DNA from: Endothia cerciana
Lineage: Eukaryota; Ascomycota; Sordariomycetes; Diaporthales; Cryphonectriaceae
Assembly: GCA_026119935.1 (NCBI GenBank)
Contig: JALRMH010000017.1
Location: forward strand, 186,001-250,000
Direction: 5' to 3'
Length of the DNA stretch: 64,000 bases
Every line of letters starts with the position of its first letter. The first letter of the stretch is position 1. Positions 1 through 11,524 of this stretch are shown here, piece by piece. The notes under the pieces were generated by a model. The model was not told the DNA's origin, ran no database searches, and saw only the letters and a list, made by a program, of their open reading frames with translations. The position numbers and the translations under genes were made by a program.

Positions 1-279
1 AGCCCAGGTAATCAGTCTTCTGTGAACGGACTGCGCCTAGCCGCCAGCCGTGGGCCTGTCCCGTCAAGATCCGTCACGTCACATAAGAATCGAGGGGCCT
101 AGAGAACAAACGAAGTGGAAGGTTCCTGGAAAACGGCTAGCCCTCCCACCCAAGGTAGTCTAGTCCCGCCGCCCGATGACCCATACACGCGGTCCTCACC
201 CGTTCCGTCCCAATCTCACGCCTCAGCTCGCTGTGTATCATCACCCGTCCATCCATCCATCCGTCATCATCATCATAAT

Positions 280-329
<50 letters not shown>

Positions 330-428
330 CCACCACCACCACCACCACCACCACCATCATCACCATCATCCATCATCTCTTGAGAGCGCGGACGAGTATT
401 CGGCTGCGCGCCTCTTACATCGTCCGAG
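1..428. other. 5' leader region of the sfp1-like gene
   Basis: No gene is supported here. The stretch lies directly upstream of the Sfp1-like start codon and is probably promoter plus 5' UTR. Its main content is the CAT/ATC tract listed separately. Frames open through that tract encode only His, Ile or Asp runs and are treated as artefacts. Confidence 0.5.
263..372. repeat. (CAT/ATC)n triplet microsatellite with a CAC block
   Basis: A run of about 100 bp of ATC/CAT units changes to CAC units and back to CAT. It lies about 60 bp upstream of the sfp1-like ATG, so it is probably transcribed in the 5' UTR. The length is likely to vary between strains. Confidence 0.95.
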
Positions 429-3400
429 ATGTTCAGGTCATTCTGGGAGGGCAACACGATTTCAAACAACACGTCCCGTTCACGGCCGAGTACCGCCGAG
501 GGCCCGCACACCAGGCAGGGTTCAGGGCAGGGTACAGGGCAGCCCAGCCTGAACGGGGGAGCCGCAGCAGCAGCAGCAGCTGCATCATCTTCACCTGGAC
601 GCGGACCCACCGAGGAGTCGCCGTCCCAGTCCCGGTCGCAGTCCCGGTCGCATCCAACCTCGCCCTCCTCGCCCTCGCCCTCAACCTCAACCTCAACCTC
701 ACCCTCACCCTCACCCTCATCCTTGCAGTCCCAGGGCCCCTCCTCGCGCGCTCACCCACACTCCACCCACCACGCCCACTCCCCATCCCGGTCCCAGTCC
801 CAGCTACGCTCCCAGTCCCTGTCCCTGTCGGGTCTCTCTCAGGCCAGGGCGAATCTCGCTAGTGACACTACGACTGCTGCGGCTACGACTCTGACGGCTG
901 CAGGCCCCAGCGATAACAATTTCTCTGGTTATCGTGCATCGTCGTCCTCTCTCGTCAACTCTCCCGCCTGCTCTGCACCACACCCTCTTGCTGAAGCCCC
1001 TCCTCTTCCGCCCGCTACCGCGCCGTCTTCAGCCTCTCAGTCGCCCCAGGCTTTCGACAGCCGCTCCCTAACACCCTCCACTGCATCCCCAACCCCTCAG
1101 CCTGTCACTCCCCAGTGGTCTTCATTAGGCGACGTCGACGTCGCCAGCCCCGCCGTCACCAAAGCCGTCGATCCCCCCCCCGTCGGGTCTCTCGGCGGTC
1201 TTCCTTCCACCTCCTCGTCATCCCCGCGACAGCGCAACCACTTTATCCACAAGTTCAACGCCGATCCAGCGCCCGCCGCCAAGGTTGCCGACGCCGACGG
1301 TGATATCATCCTCGACGACCTTGAAGGCTTCCAAGGCTACGTGGGGTCTTCGGCCGACGTTTTCTCGGACCACACACCCCTCTCCCCCAACGACATATCC
1401 GCAGACCCCGACAGCAACATGACAACTGGCCCCTTCGACTCGGCCATGGGCCGTAGTCGTCAGGATTCTTTCGTCGGCACCAAGCCTATCTCCATGAACA
1501 TCACAAACCCGAACCGTGATCATGGCAGCCGTCCCAGGCGCGAGTCTCTTGCCGGCAGCATGATGGGCGGCAGCCTCATGGGCGGTATGAGCTGGGGCGG
1601 CATCTCTGTTGGGAGCTTCATCCGTGACGAGTACGTGACATCCCCTTCCCTCTTGACCCCCGATCCGCTGGATTTCCCTTTTCTTTTTCTTCGGCTCTCA
1701 GTCGTCGTCGGGAACATGATACTGTTTCCGTCTCAATCTGCGAGACCCGACACTGCACCGATACCGGTAATCCACCCGTCGGTTCCATATCGCAAGCTCT
1801 ATTTCGAGGATGACAGCTAACATACCTGCGCACGATCACAGGGTTTTGGCGGGCACTTCGCCGTTTGTCACTCATGGCCAGTCGCCGTCGATACAGTCGA
1901 CCTCCTACCTCCCTAAGCTGGAGCAGACTTTCATGAGGGATTTCCGATGCTGCGACCGGACATGGCCTACCTTGCACGATCTCCTACAGCACTACGAAGA
2001 ACACCACCACGCGAACCCAACTATGCAGATGAGCAGCCCGCAGATCAGCAACCTGAGCAAACAGGGTCTTTTCCCCATGCAGGGCACTCCCCGATCCAAC
2101 AGCCGTTCCTTGCAACCCAACGTCACGTCCATGGGCATAAATCAAAATGGCATGTCTGGGATGGGAATGCAGATGCCAGGTCAGATGGGCCAACAAAACC
2201 GACAGTTTGGCGGCATGGCCGGCACGGGCATGAACATGGGCGGGATCTCATCCATGATGCGACAGCAGACATCGATGCCAGGCACGCCTAGCCAGGGCCA
2301 GGCTCAGCTGTCCATGAGTGATGAGCTCGATGCCGTCGGGGACATGGAGATGGACGAGATGATGGACGTAGACGACAACCAGCGCACCATACAACAGACC
2401 CGCCAGATGTTCGGCCAACAGCAGAGACCGCAACTGCACCTGAACAGTTCAGGAATGGGCGGGTTTAATCAACAGGCGTTGCGCACTTCCACGCCCACCA
2501 CGCCGGGTGCGGGAGGCTTCGGCTTCCAGAACAACCCGACAGTCTCTTCGGTCAACACGCCGACCCTTGGTACCCAACCCTACCGCGGTCAGTACCAGCC
2601 GGACTCATCAGGCCTCGCCACGCCGACTGGTGAGATGATGGAGGAAGACATGTCGGGGATGCCAAAGATGGACCCCCTGAGCAACGCGAACATGAGTCTC
2701 GGCGGCCTAAACGGGCTCAACATGTCCCAATTTGGTCTTGGCTTTGCGAATGGGAATGGCAACAATCTGAACAACAACTTCGGCACGATCTCGGATCCCG
2801 GCAAGCAGTTATTTAGCCCGGGTGGCGGCAACGGTAACGTCCTGACCCCAGAACAGCAAACCATGCAGCAACAGTTTGCACAGTTCGGCATCGATGCCAG
2901 CATGCTGCCCCCCGGTACCGATTTGGAAGCACTGCTGCAACAGCTGTCCCCGTTGGCCATCCAAGAAGAACACAAGCCTTTCAAGTGTCCAGTCATCGGA
3001 TGCGAGAAGGCTTACAAGAACCAGAATGGTCTCAAGTACCACAAGACGCACGGTCACTCGACGCAACAGCTGCACGAAAATGGCGACGGCACGTTCTCGA
3101 TTGTGAACCCAGAAACCAGCGCTCCCTACCCAGGTACCTTGGGCATGGAAAAGGAAAAGCCATTCAAGTGTGACGTCTGCGGGAAGCGTTACAAGAATTT
3201 GAATGGCCTCAAATACGTAAGTCGCCAATGGTCGAACTCGTGTCCAGGACAACCTGATCTAACTGTTGCGTAGCACAAAGCACACTCCCCGCCTTGCGAC
3301 CCCGACGTTGTAGCCCGGCAACAGAACGCTATGGCCACTCTGGCAGCCATAAGTGGTAATACATTAGGCATCAACATGGCAAACTTCGCTTCTCTCAACC

Positions 3401-3435
3401 CTGGGCTTCCGAACATCGGGGAGGAGGCTCAATAG
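429..3435 (+). CDS. sfp1: Sfp1-type C2H2 zinc-finger transcription factor
   Basis: Exons 429-1630, 1842-3216 and 3274-3435 give about 912 residues. Intron 1 has donor GTACGT, a CTAAC branch point and acceptor ACAG. Intron 2 has donor GTAAGT and acceptor GTAG. Reading phase is preserved at both. A first Cys-rich finger follows exon 2's start (around residue 434: FRCCDRTWPTLHDLLQH). Two C-terminal fingers follow, one C-x4-C near residue 780 and one C-x2-C near residue 841. They are separated by the long linker seen in Sfp1/JAZF1-like proteins, and the second ends KYHKAHSPPC across intron 2. The rest is low-complexity Ser/Pro, Met/Gly and Gln. Yeast Sfp1 drives ribosome-biogenesis and growth genes in response to TOR signalling; a similar nuclear role is inferred. 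The stop (TAG, 3433) is followed in the same frame by another finger pair (next entry). Start choice at 429 is the first ATG of the open frame. Confidence 0.85.
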
Positions 3436-3465
3436 GATGGGGCGAACCACGAGCCGGAAAGTAAC

Positions 3466-3932
3466 ATGGAAGAGGAGCAAGGCGAGGAGCTAGTGGAGGA
3501 GTCTGATGTGCCTGTCGAAGAGCTGCATGACATGTTCATCGAGGAGCCGGACGATCACTCGATGGGGGAGCCGGAGCAGTTGCCCAACACGGCTTCGAGC
3601 CCTCCTCGCCGTCTACCTGACACGTCGCCGCGACACAAATGCACTCTGGTGGATCCCAACACTGGCGAGCCTTGCAGTGCGGACTTCTCTAGGGCAGGGT
3701 AAGACACCGCACTCACTTCACTGCCTGCCCATGCTGATGCTCTCTACTGACTGACTTTTGCTTCAGTCACTTGAGGCGCCATCTGGAAACATTTCACCAC
3801 CTCTCCTCATCTACATTCCCCTGTGATGTCTGCAAGAGAGAAAGGGCATTCAACCGTCTTGATACCCTGCAGCGACATTACAGACAGTGCCATCCGGGCA
3901 TCGAGCCGCCCTCTGGGCGGACTGGTGTCTAA
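3466..3932 (+). CDS. C2H2 zinc-finger ORF in frame with, and 30 bp after, the sfp1-like stop
   Basis: Exons 3466-3698 and 3767-3932 (donor GTAAGA, acceptor TTCAG, 68-bp intron) encode about 132 residues if started at the ATG at 3466. An acidic stretch (EEEQGEELVEE) leads to two fingers. The first is C-x10-C-x12-H-x4-H (CTLVDPNTGEPC...HLETFH). The second is C-x2-C-x14-H-x4-H (CDVC...HYRQCH). The first is interrupted by the intron and reads correctly only after splicing, which argues for a real exon pair. The frame is continuous with the sfp1-like exon 3 except for the TAG at 3433-3435. A separate gene with a 30-bp intergenic space would be very unusual in fungi. It may instead be the C-terminus of the upstream protein, reached by readthrough or alternative splicing, or lost by a nonsense change. 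Confidence 0.65.
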
Positions 3933-5306
3933 GGCCTGTCATCACAACTGATGATGGTGCCATCACGACATGATCCTTTGGCGCTGGGCCATATTCCTTT
4001 ACCATGATCTTCCAGGCTCGTGGTTCCCGATCCGTCCAATCTGCATCCGGAATCGAACACCGCCTTACCCAAAGCGCGTTCTCGACGAGGAGAATAGTGC
4101 ATTTCAGCAGCTGGGCCGGCGTTGCCTTCGACCTAGACTTTGAAGGATTCTTCCTCGCTATACCCCCTATACCCAAAGACATAGAATGCAGGTCCTTCCC
4201 CTTTCCCTTTGATCTTTCTTTTCATTGGAGGGCTCTCGAACTATCATCCGGGTTGGCTATACTACGGCTTTCATCTCCGTCCGTCCGGTCTAACGACGCT
4301 GAAACTACGATCGGCCACATCACGGGGAGCTCCACACCTCCGGACACGGCAATTCTGAACAGACCAGTCTCGACCGAAACGTACGGCCGGGACATACTTT
4401 AACGCAACCCACAGTTGCTTGTCACATTTCTAATCACGGCCCATCACCGCCGGCGGCGGCGTAATAGGATTGAAGAGAATAGATTCCCTTAGGATTCTCT
4501 TGACTGCTGAAAAAAAAATGGTCGGAAGGGCCGCTCTTTGTGTGTTTCTGATGTTGTTTTCCCCCATGATTTCGACGAATACGGTCTACACAAAAAACAA
4601 AAAAGAGCTTCTGAGCGTGATGTAGGGACTGCACAGTTACTGAGCGTTCATGTACTTGCACAGGCCAAATGGTCTCCACGAAGCTTTTACTCCTATGATG
4701 AGGCGGGGGGGGGGGGGGGGAAGGTCTATGTCTCTAGTTTGAGGGCGTTGGGTAAACAAAAGTTATATGTATCAGGAGGAAAGCGATACCCTCGCCAACT
4801 CAACACGAAGAATCGAAATGCTCTGCTCTGTTCTACTTGCACACCGTTCACGCCTCTGCGCCGATTTCTTCAGGTACTCCAAGCGTTCGTCTCTCGACAA
4901 GATGCAGTAAGGTGAACGAACAGGTGGGGGATGCAGTGCCGGGCAGGAACAGGAACAACCCACCCCACCCACACCACACCTCCCCATTGCTCTCCCCTTG
5001 ATGCCAACCTGGATCCATATTCGCGATCGTGAGCTCCGCTCCACCATCCTGTGCCAGTATACTCAACATCAATGACCACTTCCCCCAGTCTCGATCCCGA
5101 CGTCACACCCCCCACACCCCCCCTACCAGCAGCAACCCACAGATCTGCCCTTCTCGTACAGCCCCCAGGATCAAACCACATGTGTCTTCACGCACGGCCT
5201 CGAGGTACCCTGATCCTCGCCGTGCCTTGATGCTCGACAGGGCTGGATCCACTCCCACCTTTTTTAATATCCCGCACAGGATCCGACCCCACAAACCCCC
5301 CCCCCC

Positions 5307-5345
<39 letters not shown>

Positions 5346-7901
5346 GCACGCATCTACATCTGCGCGTATCCGGCGAGCCTTTCCCTCTTGCGTCAGTCTG
5401 TGCCGAGGACCACGGGATACCGAGTCAGTTCGCGTCTGGTATCGGCAGCCCGTGGGGAGCGGAGCGCAATGTACAAGCATAGTATATACGAAGGGGGGCC
5501 CTCAAGACGTCCCGGGGGAGGAGGTATTGTACATAGTAGACGCATTACGCATGCCAAGATGCAATAAGGTTTATTTGACCTTGGCAGGTCGGCCTCTGGG
5601 CGGCGGGGTTTCCCCCCTTCCCCACGTTCCACCCGGAGCGGAGAGGGTCGGTCGACTTGGATCAGGCGTGCTCCGCCCTTCCCCCCTTTTCTTCCGGGGT
5701 GTTCGTAGAAACAAGGTTGGTTGCGATCTTGATTTTCCCGTGAAGAGGTCGTGGGATCAACTTGGCGATGACCTCAGCTGGGTTAGGAGGCTGGCGGGGA
5801 TAGATACCTAGCCGTCATGATGTCGATGAGATAGACGGATCATCGATGGTGAGGTTTTTTTTTTTTTTGAGGGGGGGGGGAGTTATCTCTCCCCCCAGAA
5901 TAACCCGTCGGAAGCTGATGGTAGACAAGTAGGAATCGAGGACGGAGGGAGGAGCCATGACCAGAGTTTCGTCTTGAGGAGGGAAAAACGGTCGCCGGAC
6001 AGAGGACCGTCCCGGCCGTCTGGTTGCGGTAGCGCCGGGCCGGTGTTCACGGAGCGGGACGGGGATGTTGTCAAGCAGCGTAGGACATCTCGGTCTTCAC
6101 CAGGTGTAGGTTAGGTGGGCCGTGGGAACTCCCCCCCTCCATCGGGCGATGCATCACAGAGTCGCGCCCCCCCCCCCCAGCGGCCTGGGGACTAGGTGAG
6201 GGAGATAGATAGGGCGATTCATGTCCATCGTGAACGATGTCATTGTCCTCCTCCTCCTCCTCCTCCTCCCCTCACCCTGCCTTCCTTCCCTCCAACGAGG
6301 GTTGAGGCTGCCGGCGTCCAGATGGATGATGATCCCGTAATTTGGGGGGGGGGGGGGGGAACGTCTCGCTCGTCCAGAGGAAGGAGGGGAGGACGGGACA
6401 GACGATGCAAGCGGCGACGGTTGTAGTAGTGTGTTTCCAAGTCCCTATGCGAGGGCTCGAGAGTTTCTCGCCCAGGAACCGGGAGCCTTCCCCCTTGGAA
6501 AATTGTTCTGTGATGCGGCGTCCCGTCAGACATTGCTCTCCCTGCTCATGTCTAGCACCTGGACCGCCTCCCTTTAGGATCCACCTGCCTCAGTTTATGC
6601 AGCCGCTACTAGAACCTTGCTCTCTTGCCATACTAGGAATATTCTGCCGGATGAGTAGCATTCCAAGTATATTCTGCGCTATCTATAATATGTGAGATCA
6701 GGTTGAAATCATATCCAGAAAGTTCCTTCTCGGAGATGAGGAAATTAGTATATTATACCAGGGGATTCATCGCCTTGCGGAGTTTCAGAGTTAAGCCGTT
6801 GTCGAGATTATGCTGTACGTACCACCGCTGGCGGTAATTACCCATGGCAATGTTGGAAAAGATTCCCTTTGGGGCTGCAACCTGTAATTACTGTACTAAA
6901 AATGAACCACGATACCTCCCTCTCGAGCCTCCTGGAGAGCTTCGGACCACCATGCAGAACCCGTCGTCCGTGCTTCGTTCCGGCCGTTCCTGGACGAGGC
7001 GAGGTTGGGCAGGGCCGCGAGGAAGAAAAAGACCGGTGCAGTGCTTGTCGAGGCAGCCGCGCGTATCGAGTAGGGTGGCTCACGCCCTGCAGAGCCTCGT
7101 CTACACGCCACTACGAGTGAGCGCAAGTCGAACGATGATAGGTTGTGCTGAGAGGGCGGTTGCAAAGAGACAGAAAATTAGGGTGTGTCTAAGGAGACGC
7201 GCGGTCCTGTATGCTCGGGGTTGTTGGATCGACATCCTCAGGTCATACGAAGGAGGGTGTATCTCAGGGTGCCTCCCGAGTAGTAGACAGGATATCTGGG
7301 AACCCCGGTTGAAAGAGTGATCCGTTACTGAGCCTGGCATCGTCAGTTCCTAGATGGATGTGCATTTTGATATGACCATATTCTTGCGTCGACGCGAACA
7401 TGCTGTATAGTATAATAAGGGGGGTAATTTTAGTCTCGAGGCAACTACAATGTCAGTCAAGCTAATTAATATTACGTATAGGAAGAAATTGTTCATAATT
7501 ATTATAAGAACGATAAAGAATAACAACAAAGGGATCTATCTGCACGAGAGTTTTCTTTGAAACGGAAAAGGAATTCTCTTCATCAACTGTCTTGCGGGAA
7601 GTCGAACGGGTTATCAGGTAACTACCGAAGATTGCCCATTGTCAGTAGCCAGTATTCACGAATCAGGCAACAGCATGTATTTTCTTTTCTCTTGTTGCTA
7701 AGACTACCTATGCACAATACCAACTTTCCAGAATGCGAGCGATTGACATGTTTGAGTCGACGTGTTAGGTATGTATGTCTAATCTAAGTTCGGGTCGGCT
7801 CGACGTCTAGCAAGAGTATTTCTAGCTTTCTCTCTCCAAGAACGCCACTCCATCATGCAAAAGAGGAAAGCCAGTAAGCAAGCATAGGAAAGATATGTAG
7901 A
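3933..7901. other. Intergenic, low-complexity, no supported gene
   Basis: This holds the 3' region of the sfp1-like locus and then about 3.5 kb without recognisable coding sequence. Open frames here are short and have no family resemblance or splice logic. It has many homopolymer and simple repeats: G-runs near 4708 and 6343, a CA tract at 5308, a T-run then G-run near 5851-5880, and a TCC run near 6250. The part from 7330 to 7560 is AT-rich. Confidence 0.5.
5308..5349. repeat. (CA)n microsatellite
   Basis: About 20 CA units preceded by a C-run, passing into CGCA units at the 3' end. Confidence 0.95.
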
Positions 7902-9766
7902 TCAATCCCGCTTCAGACCGATGCCCCCTACTCGGCGCAACCCCGCCGCACACACCAGGCAGACGAACAACATCCAGCCAAACATGGTCCAAAAGGCGAC
8001 CCTGTACCCATCCATGAGGGCATCGGGGGAGGATTTGTTGGTGTAGGAAGATTCGTCGGCCACGGACGAGGCAATGACCTGGGTCACGCTCAATCCAATC
8101 GCAGTGCCGAGCTGCGCGCACGTGTTGAACACGGCACCGCTCAGAGCCTGCATATGCTTGGGGAAAACATCGGAGACGATGAGCAGACCGACGGTGAAGA
8201 GGAGATCGCAGCTGATAGGGGCGAGGATCTGGGTGGAATTGTATCAACAACCTGTAGACTGAATGCTGAGAAGAGGGAATGGTACGAAGAGAGTTATGGG
8301 CATATGAAGATAGTGGGAAGGTACCATGATGTAAAGATATGATGAGACCTGGGACGTGGCGGGCTTGCCTGCTTACCTGTGCGAAGAAGGCGTTTTCCCA
8401 ATACAGCTGTTCAGTCCGGACGAGGGCCATCAGAAGTGGTGCAACGGTACTCATCGCCGAGGAGATCAACACTGTCAAGAAGACCGGCATGCGGTTCACG
8501 AAGATGCCGGTCGAAATGTTGGTGAGGGCGCCAGCGATAAGGGACGGGAGGACTCGTAGTGACGCTCCAAGAGCTGAGGTGCCCTGGACTTGTTGAAAGC
8601 TGGGTAGTGTCAGCAATGACTTCCGTCAAGAAGGGGATGGAGAAGGTGGCAACCCACAACAGACTGCTATACAGCTCCATGCAGTTGGCGAGGGCGTTAG
8701 TGAGAAGAACCATGATGCAGCTGCTGGTGAAGATATGGCTACGCCAGAGCCAGTTGGGGATCAGTGCTGTGCGATTGTTCTTCGCCTGGTGGTGCATCCA
8801 TCCAACAAATGATGGAATTGACAAGCCACTGATGATCAGCAAGACAATGCTAGATGCCTTATGAATGTTGTTGATGTCGGCTGACAACGATCTGAAACTG
8901 GTCAATCTCGTGTATAGCATCACGCTTGTAGACCTAGATACTTACGCCAAAACATACGACAACGTTGCCAGTCCCATGCTCGCCAGGAGCACACCAACCC
9001 AGTCTATCTCCGAGGTCACTCGCTTCCAGACCGATTGGCCGGCTTCTGGCCGAGTATCCTGCGGCAAGGCCCAGATACCAACGAGAAACAGCGCAAAACT
9101 GGCAGCCGCAGGGAGGTAAAAGGCCGGCCGCCATCCAACGGTATCAGTAAACACACCGGCCAGGACCAGGCCTAAAGAAAACCCCAGTGGCTGGCCGAAT
9201 CCCATACACGCAAAACCCATGTTGCGTGGCCGTCCCTCCTCCACGCTGTTCGAGATGATGGAGATGGACGAAGGGGTGATGATGGCATTAGTGACGCCCT
9301 GAAGGGCACGAAAAGCAATGATATCGCCCCCAGTCCGAGACAGGCCGCAGGCCAGAGCGAATGCGGCACTGAGAAAAGCTCCGATAAGGTTCACCCGTTT
9401 GGTGCCGGCGACGTCGGCGACAGAACCGGCCAGCAGGAGACATGATCCCGCAGTAAGGTAGTAACTGGAGGTGGGCCAGACGAGGAGGCCCTCCTGCAGG
9501 CCCAGTGTGGATTGCATGGCGGGCAGCGCGACGACGACGATGCCATTGCAGAAGCTGCTAAAAAACGATAGACCACAGACCTGGATAATGACAATGACAG
9601 CTCGACTCCTCGGGAGGACGGTCGTCGCTGCGGCCTCGCATGCCGTGGGTTCAGTGGGCGACACTTCTAGCTCTGCTAATGTTTCATGGCTTCTTCGTGC
9701 TGTAGCACCTAATATTGATATGGCAGGCTCGAAAGTTTGCAACTCGGTGGCTGTTTGTGTTGCCAT
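7902..9766 (-). CDS. MFS transporter, DHA2-like (drug:H+ antiporter type)
   Basis: Four exons (9766-8946, 8891-8658, 8599-8377, 8228-7902) give 534 residues. Donors are GTAAGT, GTGGGT and GTAAGC; all acceptors end CAG and phase is kept throughout. The second splice restores the family-typical YSSLFFQQVQG, which is not readable without it. A hydrophilic N-terminus of about 50 residues precedes hydrophobic segments. The cytoplasmic motif after TM2 reads GSVADVAGTKRVNLIG and the TM4 region has RALQGVTNAI. The loop GFACMGFGQPLGFSLG and the WRPAFYLPA segment are typical of 14-TM DHA2 proteins. It is a plasma or vacuolar membrane exporter of unknown substrate. No biosynthetic genes lie beside it, so a link to a metabolite cluster is not supported. 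Confidence 0.88.
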
Positions 9767-10447
9767 GCTTTGGGAGGGAGGTGGATGTGAATTCTGGCGG
9801 ATCAGGCGGCGGTCACTGTCAATGACCGTTCAAAGGGCAGCCACTCACTGGCCACACGTTCTTCGGCTTGGAAGCAGTGGTGATACGGTTGAGGGGATGG
9901 GCAGTGCTTGGTGATCCGTCGATAGTCTGAAGCTCCGGAAGCTTGCTGTCTTATAGAAAAAGCGTATACGTAGGATCGAAGTGAGTCACTAGTGGCCTGC
10001 GCGTTACAGAACACGCATAAAGTATCAGTACACCCTAACAGTGGATAGAACATAAGCGAGTCGTCAGACGCCATTCCTAGAACGACTACAATGGAATAGT
10101 AACAAATTTTCAGATGGGGTGGCTCAATGGGACAACTTGATCTAAGGGTCACGTGGGAAACTAATTTACATCGCAGGCTGGTAATCATTTTCAGTCCGAT
10201 GGGAAACGAATGTGCCAAAGTCCCATCGCCATGCTATGGCTGCTATCCAGCCCGACTGTTTCCCGATTTCATTCTCGCCTAGTTGCGACCTTCACCGTTG
10301 GTCCTGCAGCAGGCCTTGCGGTGTCCCTCAAGGTCCAAGAAAGGCTTCTGTCTTGTGTATGTTTGAAAGTTCTAGTTGAGTTCTTTAAGATCTGGCTCTG
10401 AGCCTTGACATGTTATACCACCCTATCGTTCTTTCTGAGCACGCAAA
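9767..10447. other. Divergent intergenic region between MFS gene and Nudix relic
   Basis: This is the probable promoter region of the MFS transporter on the minus side. I see no coding sequence or clear regulatory motif. Confidence 0.4.
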
Positions 10448-11524
10448 ATGGCAGAGAAGAAACCTTCATTTTCCTATATCGATCCTGTGAAGCGCGTCGA
10501 TATGTGAGTAGATGATAGCATTCAATCGGGGAAACGATGCTTTTACATGTGGATTGCTGTCAGGAAGAGAAATCTAGTATATAAATAAGTCTTGGAAGCC
10601 CCTTTTTTATACTCTTGGATCCGGCATTTTATCCGGCATTTCCCTCTCGCATTCTTGATCACCTTTCAGATGGCCCTATCTCACCAAGAGCCCGGAGGCA
10701 TATCGACGACACATGGAAGGCCACCCTTACTTCCTCCTTGAGGGCTTGGACAAGCTGTGTACAACCATTTCGTTGACGAGATGAACTGGCCTGAGGATTG
10801 GGTTATCAACCATGACAAGCGAGTGCTGACTCTCAGTACCGCGTCCTATTCCGAGGCTCAAGCTTGCCTCACGAGGGAAGGCTTCGTAAGGACCACGTGT
10901 CCCGATTCCCAGAACATTCCGGGCCTTCGACGCTGGGCTGAACAGGACTTTCCACTCACTCCTCTACTAGACAGAAAGTCTTGCACATGGACGGCTGTAT
11001 TGTGGACATGTTTGGCATTGCTTATTCGGTCTCCATGATTGGATGGGTGATGACAGCTGAGGACATCACACTCCGGGTCCTAAGGCGAACACTTACAAGG
11101 ATAATTTTCCCTGGAATTCTGAATGATACTGTCGGCGGCAGTCTGGCGACTGGGGAGGAACCGATCGATGAGATGGTCCGGGAATGTGAGGAGGAGATCT
11201 GCTTGGACCCGACCTATACACGCCCTAACATTGAAAACCTGTGGAACGAACTCTTTCTAGTTGACCGTCACTGGTATCATTGAACCTGAGTGCCAGAATC
11301 AAGTCCAATACCTCGACGAAGTCGAACTTCAACAGGACATCGTCCCCAACATTGGCGGGGGCGGAGTTGAAGAACTTCACTTGATGACGGTCGACGAGTT
11401 CAAAGACGCCATGGGTAATGGAGAAATTGAATTAAATCGCAACATAATATGTTTGGCTTTTCGTATCCATCATGGCTACTTCACCGTTGAGAACGAGCCC
11501 GACCTGGTGGGGATCCGTTCATGA
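10448..11524 (+). pseudogene. Broken Nudix hydrolase / DUF4743 (Tnr3-like) gene
   Basis: Pieces of one protein occur in order in different frames. An N-terminal exon starts at 10448 (MAEKKPSFSYIDP) with donor GTGAGT and an acceptor at CTTTCAG. It joins to WPYLTKSPEAYRRHMEG, typical of the DUF4743 domain that precedes the Nudix fold in thiamine-pyrophosphokinase-related proteins. The frame then shifts near 10757, again near 10975 (before VLHMDGCIVDMFG), and again near 11255 (before VTGIIEPECQNQVQYLDE). The Nudix box is readable as G-x5-E-x7-RECEEEICL; the usual Gly near its end is Cys, and this position also varies in the family. The tail (ELHLMTVDEF...GYFTVENEPDL) is family-like. No introns with good signals explain the three shifts, so decay or sequence errors are the likely causes. 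An intact relative would act on a diphosphate metabolite. Confidence 0.72.

Noticed and set aside
115..862. Long open frames on both strands through the CAT repeat (poly-His, poly-Ile, poly-Asp)
   Set aside because: They exist only because a triplet repeat has no stops in several frames; no protein-like sequence continues outside the repeat.
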